DNA from: Muribaculaceae bacterium
Lineage (GTDB): Bacteria > Bacteroidota > Bacteroidia > Bacteroidales > Muribaculaceae
Direction of reading: 5' to 3'
Length of the DNA stretch: 52,488 nucleotides
Assembly (NCBI GenBank): GCA_029060625.1
Contig: JAIDTO010000174.1
Location: forward strand, 1 to 52,488
Shown here: positions 1 through 8,190 of the stretch, one piece after another
How positions within the stretch are numbered: the stretch's first letter is position 1
How the letters are laid out: every line of letters starts with the position of its first letter
The notes under the pieces: generated by a model
What the model saw: only the letters and a program-made list of their open reading frames with translations
Told to the model about the DNA's origin: nothing
Databases searched by the model: none
Made by a program: the position numbers and the translations under genes

Positions 1-28
1 ATTATACATAATAGATACTATGAAAAAA

Positions 29-57
29 GGACGCACGAGCCGTGCGTCCCTACAAGG
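29..57 (+). repeat. Dispersed palindromic element, copy 1
   Basis: Perfect 9-bp arms GGACGCACG/CGTGCGTCC around AGC (29-49), then the conserved one-sided tail CTACAAGG (50-57). Here the tail runs on into AGGAGG, which looks like a strong ribosome binding site eight bases before an ATG at 69. That ATG opens only a ten-codon frame ending at 101. The copy lies upstream of the PatB gene. It is one of ten copies in the window. Confidence 0.9.
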
Positions 58-112
58 AGGATAAAAGGATGCTTTTGGTGGGTGTATTTATAAGAGAATA
101 AAACTAAAAAAT

Positions 113-1288
113 ATGGCATATAATTTTGACGAGATAATCGAGAGGCATGGAAGCGGGGCGATAAAGACTGATCTGCTTGAGGAGCGGTTCGGTCGCCCGG
201 ATCTTATTGCCGCATGGGTGGCTGATATGGATTTTGCTACTCCTCCTTTCATTATGGATGCCCTTAAGAAAAGGCTGGAGCATCCGATATTAGGATATAC
301 GGCAGAGCCGGCAGACTATAGGCCCTCCATCATAGATTGGGAGAAGAAGCTCCACGGCTGGGAGATCAAGCCTGAGTGGATAAGCTACATCCCCGGAATA
401 GTGAAGGGAATAGGTATGGTGATCAATGTCTTCACAAAGCCGGGTGATGATGTTGTGATAATGCCCCCGGTGTATCATCCTTTCCGCATCACTGCTGAGG
501 AAAATGGCAGGAATGTGGTGAATGTGCCTCTGATCGAGGATGTCGACCACCGTTATCACATGGATTATGAGGCCCTTGAGATCCTTGATACCAAAGGGGG
601 CGTGCTGTTGCTTTCAAATCCCCACAATCCCGGAGGCCGGATGTGGAGCGAGGATGAGCTTCGTAGACTTGCCGAAATTTGCAAAAAGAAAGGGCTTCTT
701 GTGGTCTCTGATGAGATTCATGCAGATATGGCATTATGGGGAAAACATCATGTTCCGTTTGCCACCGTCAGTGAAGACGCTGCTTCAAACAGCATTACCT
801 TCTGCGCCCCTTCGAAGACTTTCAATATTCCCGGGATTGTAAGCTCATTCTCAGTGGTGCCTGATGATCAGGTACGGGAAAGATTCTACAGCTGGCTTGC
901 CGCCAATGAGTTTGGTGACGCACCTATATTCTCGCATATAGCCGCAATTGCAGCTTATCGTAATGGAGAGGAGTGGAGAAAGGAGATGCTTGACTATGTG
1001 GAAGAGAATATTCGCTTCGTAGAGGAATATTGCGAGAAGAACATCCCGGGAGTCAAGGCTTTGCGTCCGGATGCCTCTTATTTGGTATGGCTTGACTGCC
1101 GGGGACTCGGATTGAGCCATGATGAACTGATAGATCTTTTCGTCAACAAGGCTCGGGTCGCTCTTAATGACGGGGCGATGTTCGGCAAAGAGGGTTCCGG
1201 ACTGATGAGGCTCAACGTGGGGGCGCCACGGGCTATATTAGAGGAGATACTTGGGAGGATTGCTTCGGCTATAAATGAGGGGAAATGA
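113..1288 (+). CDS. PatB/MalY-family pyridoxal-phosphate aminotransferase (cystathionine beta-lyase type)
   Basis: Fold-type I PLP enzyme of 391 residues, the usual length of the MalY/PatB family, which splits C-S bonds of cystathionine or cysteine to give homocysteine or sulfide, pyruvate and ammonia. The start shows the family signature VADMDFATPP. A conserved SNPHNPGG segment follows in the middle, and K235 in APSKTFNIPG is the expected Schiff-base lysine. The end (GLMRLNVGAPR) carries the substrate-carboxylate arginine region. There is no signal peptide, so it should be cytosolic. The ATG at 113 fits the family N-terminus; no convincing Shine-Dalgarno precedes it, as usual in this phylum. 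A related gene lies at 10767-11933. The substrate (cystathionine, cysteine or another beta-thio compound) cannot be settled from sequence. Confidence 0.9.
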   Translation: MAYNFDEIIERHGSGAIKTDLLEERFGRPDLIAAWVADMDFATPPFIMDALKKRLEHPILGYTAEPADYRPSIIDWEKKLHGWEIKPEWISYIPGIVKGIGMVINVFTKPGDDVVIMPPVYHPFRITAEENGRNVVNVPLIEDVDHRYHMDYEALEILDTKGGVLLLSNPHNPGGRMWSEDELRRLAEICKKKGLLVVSDEIHADMALWGKHHVPFATVSEDAASNSITFCAPSKTFNIPGIVSSFSVVPDDQVRERFYSWLAANEFGDAPIFSHIAAIAAYRNGEEWRKEMLDYVEENIRFVEEYCEKNIPGVKALRPDASYLVWLDCRGLGLSHDELIDLFVNKARVALNDGAMFGKEGSGLMRLNVGAPRAILEEILGRIASAINEGK

Positions 1289-1335
1289 GCGGAGCCCCAG
1301 GCCCCGCCACCTAACCGAAAATACCTACAAATAAA

Positions 1336-1363
1336 AAGGGGGAGGCTGGGAAACCTCCCCCTT
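1336..1363 (-). terminator. Intrinsic terminator between convergent genes
   Basis: Ten-pair stem AAGGGGGAGG (1336-1345) with CCTCCCCCTT (1354-1363) and an eight-base loop. Read on the minus strand it is followed by TTTATTTG, so it best serves the GH3 gene, but it could also stop the PatB transcript. The loop and upper stem resemble the hairpin at 18801-18820. Confidence 0.7.
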
Positions 1364-1384
1364 CCATATTCCGCCAATAAGAAA

Positions 1385-1413
1385 GGACGCACGAGCCGTG
1401 CGTCCCTACAAGG
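1385..1413 (+). repeat. Dispersed palindromic element, copy 2
   Basis: Perfect core at 1385-1405 plus tail CTACAAGG to 1413. It sits between the terminator and the stop codon of the GH3 gene, in a junction between two convergent genes. Confidence 0.9.
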
Positions 1414-1430
1414 TCAAATGAGTTTTGCTA

Positions 1431-3773
1431 TCAGATGTTGGGGGTATCCCATACTTTGGTGTCAGTGCAGGTGGCTTTCACCTTCTGGTTGCCGAGAGTG
1501 AATTCGAATTCGCCTTTTTCAATTGTCCACTTGCCGTCCTTGTTTACGAATGCGAGGTCAGATGCAGGGATGGTGAATTCAACAGTCTTGCTCTCACCGG
1601 GCTTGAGTGTCACCTTGTCGAAGCCACGAACCTTCAGCACGTCGGGAGTGATAGTGGCCACGAGGTCGCTGCTGTAGAAAATCACAGCTTCCTTGCCTTC
1701 CACGTTGCCGGTGTTCTTCACGTTGACAGAAACCTTTAGGTCGTCGGTCGGAGTGAACTCGGTCTTGTCGATTGAGATGCCGGAGTATTCATAGGTGGTG
1801 TAGCTCATGCCGTATCCGAATGGCCACTGCACGTCGATGTCAGCACTGTAGTTGTAGGCACCCTCCATTGTGGGCACAGTCTCGCATGGCTTGTGGTCGT
1901 AGGTAGCGAGAGCGTTGATCCACTTAGGATAAGTGAATGGGAGTTTACCGCTGAAGTTGCGCTTGCCGGAGATGAGTTCTGCAAGGGCATCGCCACCATA
2001 GTTGCCGGGAAGCATCACGTCGATCACGGCGCTTGCAAGAGGCTCGATCTCGCGGATGATGCGCGGACGCCCTTCGTTGAGTACGAGCACGATCGGCTTG
2101 CCGGTAGCAGCGAGAGCCTTAACGAGAGCTGTCTGGTTGGCTGAGAGATGAAGGTCGTTGGTATTGCCCGGAGTCTCGCAGTAGGAGTTCTCGCCTACGC
2201 AAGCTACGATGACGTCAACACTGCGGGCAGCTGCGACTGCAGCCTGGATGCGGACGTTGATCTCAGATTCCCATACCTCAGGATTATAGTCCATACCTTG
2301 CTCAAGCTTCACATTGGCATCGCCATAGATGAGGCGCATTGCCTCGTAGATGGTGTTATACTGGTCATGGAATTTCGGGTCATCACTTCCTTGCCATTTG
2401 TAGCTCCATCCGCCATTGAGCGAACGCATTGAGTTAGCGTTAGGTCCTGTGACAAGTATTTTCTTGCCCTGTGCGATTGGGAGAATGCCGCCTTCGTTCT
2501 TGAGAAGGACTTCGCTCTCAGCAGCAAGCTCAAGGGCCTTGAGGGCGTGAGCCTCGCTGCCGAAGTCAGGATAATCTGCCGGGTTCATTGTCGGGGTCTC
2601 GAAGAGTCCGAGGCGGAGTTTCAGGCGTACGATACGTTCTGCTGCGTCGTCGATACGTGCTTGGGATACCTTGCCCTCATCTACGAGTTCCTTGAGGAGA
2701 GTGCAGAATTCCATATCGTAAGGGGTCATCGACATATCGATACCGGCGTTGATAGCCATCATGATGGCTTCCTTATAGTCGGCTGCAACCTTATCGCGCT
2801 TCCAGATATTGTGGATGTCTGCCCAGTCTGTCACGATCATACCGTCCCAGTTGAGCTGTTCCTTGAGCCATACGGTGAGCATCTCGTGGTTGGCGTGGAA
2901 GGGGATACCGTTGACGATGCCTGAGTTGACCATAATTGAGAGAGCACCGGCACGGATTGCCATCTTATAAGGCTGGAAGTATTTCTCGCGGAGGTCGATG
3001 GGGCTGATGGATGCCGGGGTGCGGTCCTTGCCAGAGGTAGGCACACCGTAAGCCATATAGTGCTTGAGGCATGCTGCCACATTGTTGAGTCCTACGTGGT
3101 TTGGATCATCGCCCTGATAACCTTTGACCATCTCCACTGCCATAGCTCCATTGATGTACGGGTCTTCACCGAAGCTTTCCCACATGCGGCTCCATACCGG
3201 ATTGCGGCCGAGGTCCATGACTGGATTGTAGACCCAAGGAATTGAAGCAGCGCGAGATTCATATGCGCATATTGCAGCTCCTTCACGCACGAGGTCGCGG
3301 TTGAACGAAGCCGCCATATTGATCTCCTGGGGGAAGAGTGTGCCTCCGGTGGTGTAGGTAGTGCCATGGTTCTGGTCAACGCCGTAGATGTCAGGCACAC
3401 CGATATATTTCATCGATTCCTCTTGGATAGTGCCGATCACATAGTGCCAGGTCTCTAAGTCCTGGGCCTCACCGAGCGGAGTATTTAGGATTGAGCCGAC
3501 ACGGTATTTCTCGAATGCCTCCTGCATTTTTGCAGCATCGAGGGTGAATTTACCATTTTCCATGGTAGCCTTGTAGTCGGTGAGCTGTCCGATCTCGATT
3601 TCACACATCTGTCCGATTTTGTCTTCGAGCGTCATCTTGCCTACGATTTCCTTCACTCTCTTTTCGATGTCGTTGTCAGAGGGAATGGCAGCCTCTCCCG
3701 ATCCGGAGCCGCCGTTCTGTCCGCATGCTGTCAGAATGAGTCCCGACAGCAGGGTGATGGTTAGTTTTTTCAT
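1431..3773 (-). CDS. Glycoside hydrolase family 3 beta-glucosidase-like lipoprotein
   Basis: 780-residue GH3 enzyme, normal length for the BglX-type three-domain form: N-terminal TIM barrel, alpha/beta sandwich, C-terminal fibronectin-III-like domain (about 680-770). The family cleaves terminal beta-glucose or xylose from oligosaccharides by a retaining mechanism. Visible motifs: KHYMAYG and GKDRTPASI for substrate binding, and D316 in GMIVTDWADI as the expected nucleophile. A lipobox LTAC puts the mature N-terminus at C17. The next residues (GQNGGSGSG) lack the acidic surface-export signal, so the enzyme probably faces the periplasm. A minus-strand TAAATTTG box lies at 3806-3813. The gene stands alone, convergent with the upstream PatB gene. 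The exact sugar specificity is not readable from sequence. Confidence 0.93.
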   Translation of the reverse strand: MKKLTITLLSGLILTACGQNGGSGSGEAAIPSDNDIEKRVKEIVGKMTLEDKIGQMCEIEIGQLTDYKATMENGKFTLDAAKMQEAFEKYRVGSILNTPLGEAQDLETWHYVIGTIQEESMKYIGVPDIYGVDQNHGTTYTTGGTLFPQEINMAASFNRDLVREGAAICAYESRAASIPWVYNPVMDLGRNPVWSRMWESFGEDPYINGAMAVEMVKGYQGDDPNHVGLNNVAACLKHYMAYGVPTSGKDRTPASISPIDLREKYFQPYKMAIRAGALSIMVNSGIVNGIPFHANHEMLTVWLKEQLNWDGMIVTDWADIHNIWKRDKVAADYKEAIMMAINAGIDMSMTPYDMEFCTLLKELVDEGKVSQARIDDAAERIVRLKLRLGLFETPTMNPADYPDFGSEAHALKALELAAESEVLLKNEGGILPIAQGKKILVTGPNANSMRSLNGGWSYKWQGSDDPKFHDQYNTIYEAMRLIYGDANVKLEQGMDYNPEVWESEINVRIQAAVAAARSVDVIVACVGENSYCETPGNTNDLHLSANQTALVKALAATGKPIVLVLNEGRPRIIREIEPLASAVIDVMLPGNYGGDALAELISGKRNFSGKLPFTYPKWINALATYDHKPCETVPTMEGAYNYSADIDVQWPFGYGMSYTTYEYSGISIDKTEFTPTDDLKVSVNVKNTGNVEGKEAVIFYSSDLVATITPDVLKVRGFDKVTLKPGESKTVEFTIPASDLAFVNKDGKWTIEKGEFEFTLGNQKVKATCTDTKVWDTPNI

Positions 3774-3805
3774 TGGTATATGTTTTTTGTTGAAGAATCT
3801 AAACG

Positions 3806-3813
3806 CAAATTTA
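3806..3813 (-). promoter_or_regulatory. Bacteroidales -7 box for the GH3 gene
   Basis: Minus-strand TAAATTTG matches TAnnTTTG and sits 32 bases before the GH3 start codon. A clear TTTG at the -33 position is not seen. Confidence 0.5.
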
Positions 3814-3959
3814 TAAAAAAAATCGCTAATATCACACGAAATTTGATAATAAGTAAAAACAAAGATAATAAAGTATATGTGAATGTGTGGATTATGTGTC
3901 GTTCTAAGTAAAATTATGCAGGTCGATGCAGGTTAGGATAATTGAGATGCTTTTGGGAG

Positions 3960-3988
3960 GGACGCACGAGCCGTGCGTCTCTACAAGG
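3960..3988 (+). repeat. Dispersed palindromic element, copy 3
   Basis: Core 3960-3980 with one change (last C to T), then tail CTACAAGG and a run-on AGGATGAAAATTAATTTG. A similar ATGAAAATTAATT string follows copy 4 at 30193, which suggests the element once extended further. The extended tail contributes the -33 TTTG of the metallopeptidase promoter. Confidence 0.85.
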
Positions 3989-4002
3989 AGGATGAAAATT
4001 AA

Positions 4003-4034
4003 TTTGTATAATATTAAATTTTATTGTAAATTTG
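4003..4034 (+). promoter_or_regulatory. Housekeeping promoter of the zinc metallopeptidase gene
   Basis: TTTG (4003-4006), 20-base spacer, TAAATTTG (4027-4034). This is a full match to the Bacteroides -33/-7 consensus, 36 bases before the start codon. Confidence 0.75.
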
Positions 4035-4070
4035 CACTCATCCAAAGACAAACGATTTTAAACTATAAAA

Positions 4071-4952
4071 ATGAGACTTGACGGAAGACGACAGAGCGGC
4101 AACATTCAGGATCGCCGTGGCATGTCTGGAAAGGCGATTGGTATCGGTGGCGGTATCATCGGAGTGATAATTGCAGCGGTGATTACGCTTATGTCCGGCG
4201 GTGGTGTCGGAGATGTGGCGCAGTCGGTATTCAATGCCATGCAGCAGAGTGAAGGAACGCAGACTCAGCAAGCAGTTCAGCTTGATGCTGAAGACCAGAG
4301 GCTCTATGATCTTTCGTCGAAGGTGCTTGCCGGCACAGAGGATGTGTGGACCAAGGTATTCCGTGAGCAGGGATGGGGAGAATATAAGGCACCACAGATG
4401 GTGATATACAGTGGCTCCATCCAGACAGGATGCGGACAGGGTACCGCCCAGACAGGTCCGTTCTATTGCTCCGCTGATGAGACAGTCTACATTGACCTTG
4501 ACTTCTTCAAGACTATGCAGAGTCAGATTGGAGCATCAGGTGACTTCTGTTTTGCATATGTGATAGCCCACGAGGTTGGCCATCATGTGCAGAATCTTCT
4601 TGGCACCCTGAATAAGGCACATTCAGCAATGGCTCGTCTGCCGGAAAAGGAGGCCAACAAGATAAGCGTGTGTCTTGAACTTCAGGCAGACTATTATGCA
4701 GGAGTTTGGGGGCATACCGACAATGAGATGTTTGGTTCCATTGAGCCGGGCGACATAGAGAACGCAATCAATGCTGCGTCGAAAATCGGCGATGACTATC
4801 TTCAGAAGAAAGCATATGGATATGAGATGCCGGAATCGTTCAATCATGGACGTAGCGAATGGCGTGTCCACTGGCTCTCAAAGGGTCTTAAGACGGGCGA
4901 TGCCTCGATTTCTGCGGCAGATACATTCTCCGGATCATATCCACCGAAATGA
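4071..4952 (+). CDS. ypfJ: YpfJ-family neutral zinc metallopeptidase
   Basis: 293-residue membrane-anchored protein of the YpfJ/KPN_02809 putative neutral zinc metallopeptidase family. The N-terminus has the family opening RLDGRRQSGNIQDRRG, followed by one hydrophobic Gly/Ile-rich segment at about 24-45. That makes it a single-pass inner-membrane protein whose catalytic part likely faces the periplasm. The zinc site is H167-E168-x-x-H171 in AHEVGHH, with the downstream glutamate E203 in LELQADYYAG as probable third ligand. The final segment (FNHGRSEWRVHWLSKGL) is also typical of the family. Physiological substrates are unknown. Its own housekeeping-type promoter lies directly upstream, and it converges on the serpin operon, sharing a terminator. 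Confidence 0.92.
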   Translation: MRLDGRRQSGNIQDRRGMSGKAIGIGGGIIGVIIAAVITLMSGGGVGDVAQSVFNAMQQSEGTQTQQAVQLDAEDQRLYDLSSKVLAGTEDVWTKVFREQGWGEYKAPQMVIYSGSIQTGCGQGTAQTGPFYCSADETVYIDLDFFKTMQSQIGASGDFCFAYVIAHEVGHHVQNLLGTLNKAHSAMARLPEKEANKISVCLELQADYYAGVWGHTDNEMFGSIEPGDIENAINAASKIGDDYLQKKAYGYEMPESFNHGRSEWRVHWLSKGLKTGDASISAADTFSGSYPPK

Positions 4953-4954
4953 AA

Positions 4955-4981
4955 GAAGGGAGGTCAAAGCGACCTCCCTTC
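4955..4981. terminator. Bidirectional terminator hairpin
   Basis: Perfect 11-bp stem GAAGGGAGGTC (4955-4965) / GACCTCCCTTC (4971-4981) with a five-base loop. It fills the gap between the metallopeptidase stop and the convergent serpin stop at 4987. There is only a short T-rich flank on either side. Confidence 0.75.
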
Positions 4982-4986
4982 TTCCG

Positions 4987-6270
4987 TTAAAAATCGGTGA
5001 TGGCTCCCATGAAGAGCACTGTCCCCGACTGTGTGTCGCGAATCATATATGCGAACGGACTGTCTATTTTGATTTCTGTTGGTCTGTATTCAGCACCGGA
5101 GTCTGCAAACATACCTCCCAAGCTTGCGGCTCCACCTTCTGTGCCTTCTTCATCTACGATTATCCTTACGGCGTGCTGAAACAGTACAAGGAGCAGCGGC
5201 ATATCAGACACTTTGTCAAGCCCTTGACTGCAGGTCTTTTTGATTCCCATTTCTATAAGGCTTCCTAAAATGTTCTCGTTGATTGCGGTCTCGAATTTCG
5301 GCATATGCAGTATAAACGCCTGCAGATGCATGGCATTCTCATAGTTTGCTATCGCTTCGTCGTCAATTGTCTCCAGAAACTTACGGAATCCCTTTTCTGT
5401 GCCGGCGAGTGGCTGAAGTATTGTCATGCTGTAGCGATCTCCCTTATATGGCAGACGCAGACATCGCACTCCATCCGCCTCGGCATAGTCAAATAGGTTC
5501 TCAAAAGTCTTCATGAACGGGGTCTTGGTCTTTGAACCGTCAATGTTGTGGAAGTCCATATCTTTTGTAAGTTCCTTTACGAAGCCCGTTTCCCATGCTC
5601 CCTTGAAATAAGTGGTATTGAGGAAAGCAAGGTCGACTCCCAACGGGTTTTCGAGAAACGGATAGATCATTCCGCAAGTCTGGTCGTAGATAAATTTATT
5701 TATGGCCTCCATTCCATGCTCGTCGCCGAGCCATGTCGGAAATATCATGCCTCCGAATATACCTTTGATATCCGTCGCGAAATCCTGAAATATATTTACT
5801 TTGGGATGGTGCCATATTGAGTTGGTGAATCCACACTGGGTAGCTCCGTCAAACTGAGAGGTCTCTCTCAAAAGGGCGTTGGCGTAGACGTTCAGGTCGT
5901 GGAGGGCATCAGCACCGTTGCTATAGCCAAGCATGTTTAGAATCTCGTCGCGACATTCGCCGTCGTCTCCGTTTGCCATCATAGCAAAGGTGCAGAAGAC
6001 GCTGGCAGGCGACACGCAGATGTTTCCCGGTTTAGTCTTATATACGGTGCGGAAGAGATCAGTAGCGAAGCCATTGGCTCTTCCAACGTTATCCTGTGCT
6101 ACTTCCTGCAGTGTCCTTGCATCAGTGAAGTTGTATGTGGGTCGCTGTAATTCTCCCGGTTCCACAGGACAGATCACCGGCTCCGGATTCTTAGGATCAT
6201 CTGCATTGTCTGTGCATCCCCCTGCAAGGAGAGAGACTGCCGCGGCAGCCATGTAAATGTATTTCTTCAT
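4987..6270 (-). CDS. Serpin-family protease inhibitor lipoprotein (downstream serpin)
   Basis: 427-residue serpin, full length for the fold. Serpins trap serine or cysteine proteases by a suicide mechanism in which the cleaved reactive loop inserts into a beta-sheet. The shutter/breach helices (SPASVFCTFAMMANG), NTTYFKGAWE and the C-terminal strand SPFAYMIRDTQSGTVLFMGAI are clear. The hinge EEGTEGGAAS (small residues at P12-P9, G376 as P15) is of the inhibitory type. The loop tip continues LGGMFADSGAEYRP; P1 cannot be assigned with certainty. Lipobox LAGGC gives lipidation at C19, followed by TDNADD, an acidic stretch like the Bacteroides surface-export signal, so cell-surface display is likely. 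Last gene of a four-gene minus-strand unit, 39 bases after the anti-sigma-like gene. Confidence 0.93.
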   Translation of the reverse strand: MKKYIYMAAAAVSLLAGGCTDNADDPKNPEPVICPVEPGELQRPTYNFTDARTLQEVAQDNVGRANGFATDLFRTVYKTKPGNICVSPASVFCTFAMMANGDDGECRDEILNMLGYSNGADALHDLNVYANALLRETSQFDGATQCGFTNSIWHHPKVNIFQDFATDIKGIFGGMIFPTWLGDEHGMEAINKFIYDQTCGMIYPFLENPLGVDLAFLNTTYFKGAWETGFVKELTKDMDFHNIDGSKTKTPFMKTFENLFDYAEADGVRCLRLPYKGDRYSMTILQPLAGTEKGFRKFLETIDDEAIANYENAMHLQAFILHMPKFETAINENILGSLIEMGIKKTCSQGLDKVSDMPLLLVLFQHAVRIIVDEEGTEGGAASLGGMFADSGAEYRPTEIKIDSPFAYMIRDTQSGTVLFMGAITDF

Positions 6271-6309
6271 TGTCTTAGATATTCTTTAATATTATTTTTA
6301 TTTGGTTTC

Positions 6310-7614
6310 TTATTTGCCTGGATTGAGCATCAATCTCACTCCCACGTTCAGGTTGAAGTTCCATGGACGATCCTTGTAGATGGTGGATAGATTAGTGGCG
6401 TCGTTGAAGTAGTAGCTGACTCCGGGCTCTGCGAATATGCCGATATTGGGCAGAGGCTTCAACTGTAGTCCGGGAGCGGCATTGACCGACCATTGCATAG
6501 GTTTCTCTTTCTGAGAAGAATATTGCTCAAGTGATAGGCCATCAGCTGCGGATTTAGTCTGGAACCGATTGCTTACACATTTCTCCCCCATTCCTCCGGC
6601 AGACAGGTAGATGTCGACCGCTTTCCACGACCATATTGAGAATTTGATGTTCAGAGGAATTCCTATGTAATGCATCTGTCGTTCTCCTGAAGATGCTTTA
6701 TTGCCTTGGCTTACAGTGAAGTCGGAAGATAACGACGTATACATGACTCCCGTCTCAAGTCCGATGTGGTCAGTCAGGCTGTACTGGAAAGTAATACCTG
6801 CCCTTATTGGTATATGATGGTGAGTTTCTGTGTTTATGGGTATGTTGTCCGGATCTTCAAAAAATGGTGGGTTATTCGTAGACCCAAAGTTAGGATCTCC
6901 GACTGAATTACTGCCGGGATCAGAATTGACGAAATCATCGTCATAATTAGGATAATTGTTGCCCCATAGCGGACCGTTGCCAATGTTTGTGCCAGGTGTC
7001 TGCCCCATACTTCCGGTTGCCTGTCCTATCCCGGAAGCGTAGGCTGCTACTGCGTACCTGCCATTCTGATTTCTATGGCTTCTCCGTTTAGGAGCTATAC
7101 CGGCATAAAGAGGCATCCCTTTCCCGGTGTCGGCTCTCTTATAATTCCTTATCTCGGGGGCATCTTCTATATCCTTAAGTTCCTGCGAGATTGTGTCGGT
7201 GTATGAAGCGATATTTTCATCCTCGGATATAGATGATATGGGTGCTTCCTCTTGGTTCCTTATGTTTGAAGGGGCGGCTATCCTTGGGGCTACAGTTGCG
7301 GTTGTAGCCGGAGCCTGTTCGGTCGTTGTCGGAAGTGATTGCATAGGTTCGCCTCCGGTGTTTTCAGGGAGTGAAGAGTAAGCTGCTGCTCTTGTATCGC
7401 TGACTTCGAGAGATTCCCCACGGCTGATCCACAAGAGAAAACTTCCTCCTATCGAAAGCAAAGCAAGTAGCGCCGCGGCTACCGCCACCTTCCTTCGCCA
7501 AGAGCTTTTGGGCGCGGGAGTTTCAACCCCAAGGCTTTCCCAGAGTCCTTCAGGCGCATCCATCTCAAAGTCTGAAAGGCCTTCGCGTAGATCTTCGATC
7601 CATTTCTCGTTCAT
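6310..7614 (-). CDS. Putative dual-membrane-spanning anti-sigma factor (N-terminal cytoplasmic/TM part, C-terminal outer-membrane barrel)
   Basis: 434 residues with an unusual architecture. An acidic cytoplasmic segment (1-40, including APEGLWESLG) is followed by a positively charged edge and one transmembrane helix (about 42-64). Then comes a long Ser/Thr/Pro/Asn-rich periplasmic stretch (65-265) and a C-terminal region from about 268 that reads as beta-strands of an OMP_b-brl porin-type barrel (RAGITFQYSLTDHIGLETGVMY; NVGVRLMLNPGK at the end). The start codon overlaps the stop of the ECF sigma gene by four bases (ATGA). This layout matches the Dma class of Bacteroides, in which one protein joins inner membrane, periplasm and outer membrane and restrains its partner sigma factor; in B. 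thetaiotaomicron that class is linked to vesicle formation. The anti-sigma role here is inferred from architecture and position. Confidence 0.75.
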   Translation of the reverse strand: MNEKWIEDLREGLSDFEMDAPEGLWESLGVETPAPKSSWRRKVAVAAALLALLSIGGSFLLWISRGESLEVSDTRAAAYSSLPENTGGEPMQSLPTTTEQAPATTATVAPRIAAPSNIRNQEEAPISSISEDENIASYTDTISQELKDIEDAPEIRNYKRADTGKGMPLYAGIAPKRRSHRNQNGRYAVAAYASGIGQATGSMGQTPGTNIGNGPLWGNNYPNYDDDFVNSDPGSNSVGDPNFGSTNNPPFFEDPDNIPINTETHHHIPIRAGITFQYSLTDHIGLETGVMYTSLSSDFTVSQGNKASSGERQMHYIGIPLNIKFSIWSWKAVDIYLSAGGMGEKCVSNRFQTKSAADGLSLEQYSSQKEKPMQWSVNAAPGLQLKPLPNIGIFAEPGVSYYFNDATNLSTIYKDRPWNFNLNVGVRLMLNPGK

Positions 7615-8177
7615 ATGTCGGGGTTGTTAGATTGATAATTCTTAATTCTTGCTGCCAATAGTGCTTTTGCCCTATGGAACTGGGAGGCTGAGGATGCTTC
7701 CTTGATGTTGAGGATGGAGGCTATTTCCTTGTGAGACTTCTCTTCGAATACGTATAGGTTGAAAACTGTTCGGTAGCCCGGTGGAAGTTCCCTGATCAAT
7801 TTATGTAGAGTTTCCATTGATAGACCTTCGAGTTGAGGAGGTTCATCGTCTTCGGGTTCTTCTGCCTCAAAAGAAAGATCCAAAATTTCAGAACGGTAGG
7901 CATGGCGGATAAACTGCAGTGATTCGTTGATTACAATCCTTGTAAGCCAGGCCTTAAGCGATCCTGGACCTCTATATTCAAAAGAGGTCATTGACGCGAA
8001 GATGCGAATGAAACTGTCGTGGAGCACATCTTTTACGTCCTCAGGAACAGACAGATAGCGGGTACATACGCCGGTAAGGTAGCCGGCATATGTACAGTAC
8101 AAGGTTTTCTTGGCTAAGGGATCATCCTTTCGCATCAACCTTGCGATTCCCTCTTCTCTGTCTTTGTGGTCAGTCAA
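7611..8177 (-). CDS. ECF-type RNA polymerase sigma factor
   Basis: 188-residue sigma-70 family ECF factor. Region 2 runs from about residue 10 to 85, with DVLHDSFIRIFASMTSF and WLTRIVINESLQFIRH matching helices 2.2-2.4. An acidic linker follows (SFEAEEPEDDEPPQ), then region 4 with LPPGYRTVFNLYVFEEKSHKEIASILNI and the helix-turn-helix KEASSASQFHRAKALL. The start appears to be TTG at 8177: no in-frame ATG precedes it, and the first ATG, codon 15, would remove the beginning of region 2. It lies 13 bases after the upstream serpin and overlaps the anti-sigma-like gene by four bases. Such factors usually activate their own operon when the anti-sigma partner is inactivated. Confidence 0.93.
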   Translation of the reverse strand: MTDHKDREEGIARLMRKDDPLAKKTLYCTYAGYLTGVCTRYLSVPEDVKDVLHDSFIRIFASMTSFEYRGPGSLKAWLTRIVINESLQFIRHAYRSEILDLSFEAEEPEDDEPPQLEGLSMETLHKLIRELPPGYRTVFNLYVFEEKSHKEIASILNIKEASSASQFHRAKALLAARIKNYQSNNPDI

Positions 8178-8190
8178 TTTTTCTACGATA

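Noticed and set aside
69-101. Ten-codon frame (MLLVGVFIRE) behind a perfect Shine-Dalgarno-like sequence
   Set aside because: Too short to support as a gene. Such ribosome sites are not typical of this phylum, and the AGGAGG is part of the element flank.
3992-4081. 29-codon open frame starting right after AGGAGG behind copy 3, overlapping the metallopeptidase start
   Set aside because: Its ATG lies upstream of the mapped-by-eye promoter, so the main transcript would not include it. The composition is low-complexity AT-rich sequence.
4987-8177. Treating the 434-residue barrel protein as an ordinary porin unrelated to the sigma factor
   Set aside because: It has no cleavable signal peptide, carries an inner-membrane helix at 42-64, and its start overlaps the sigma gene stop.
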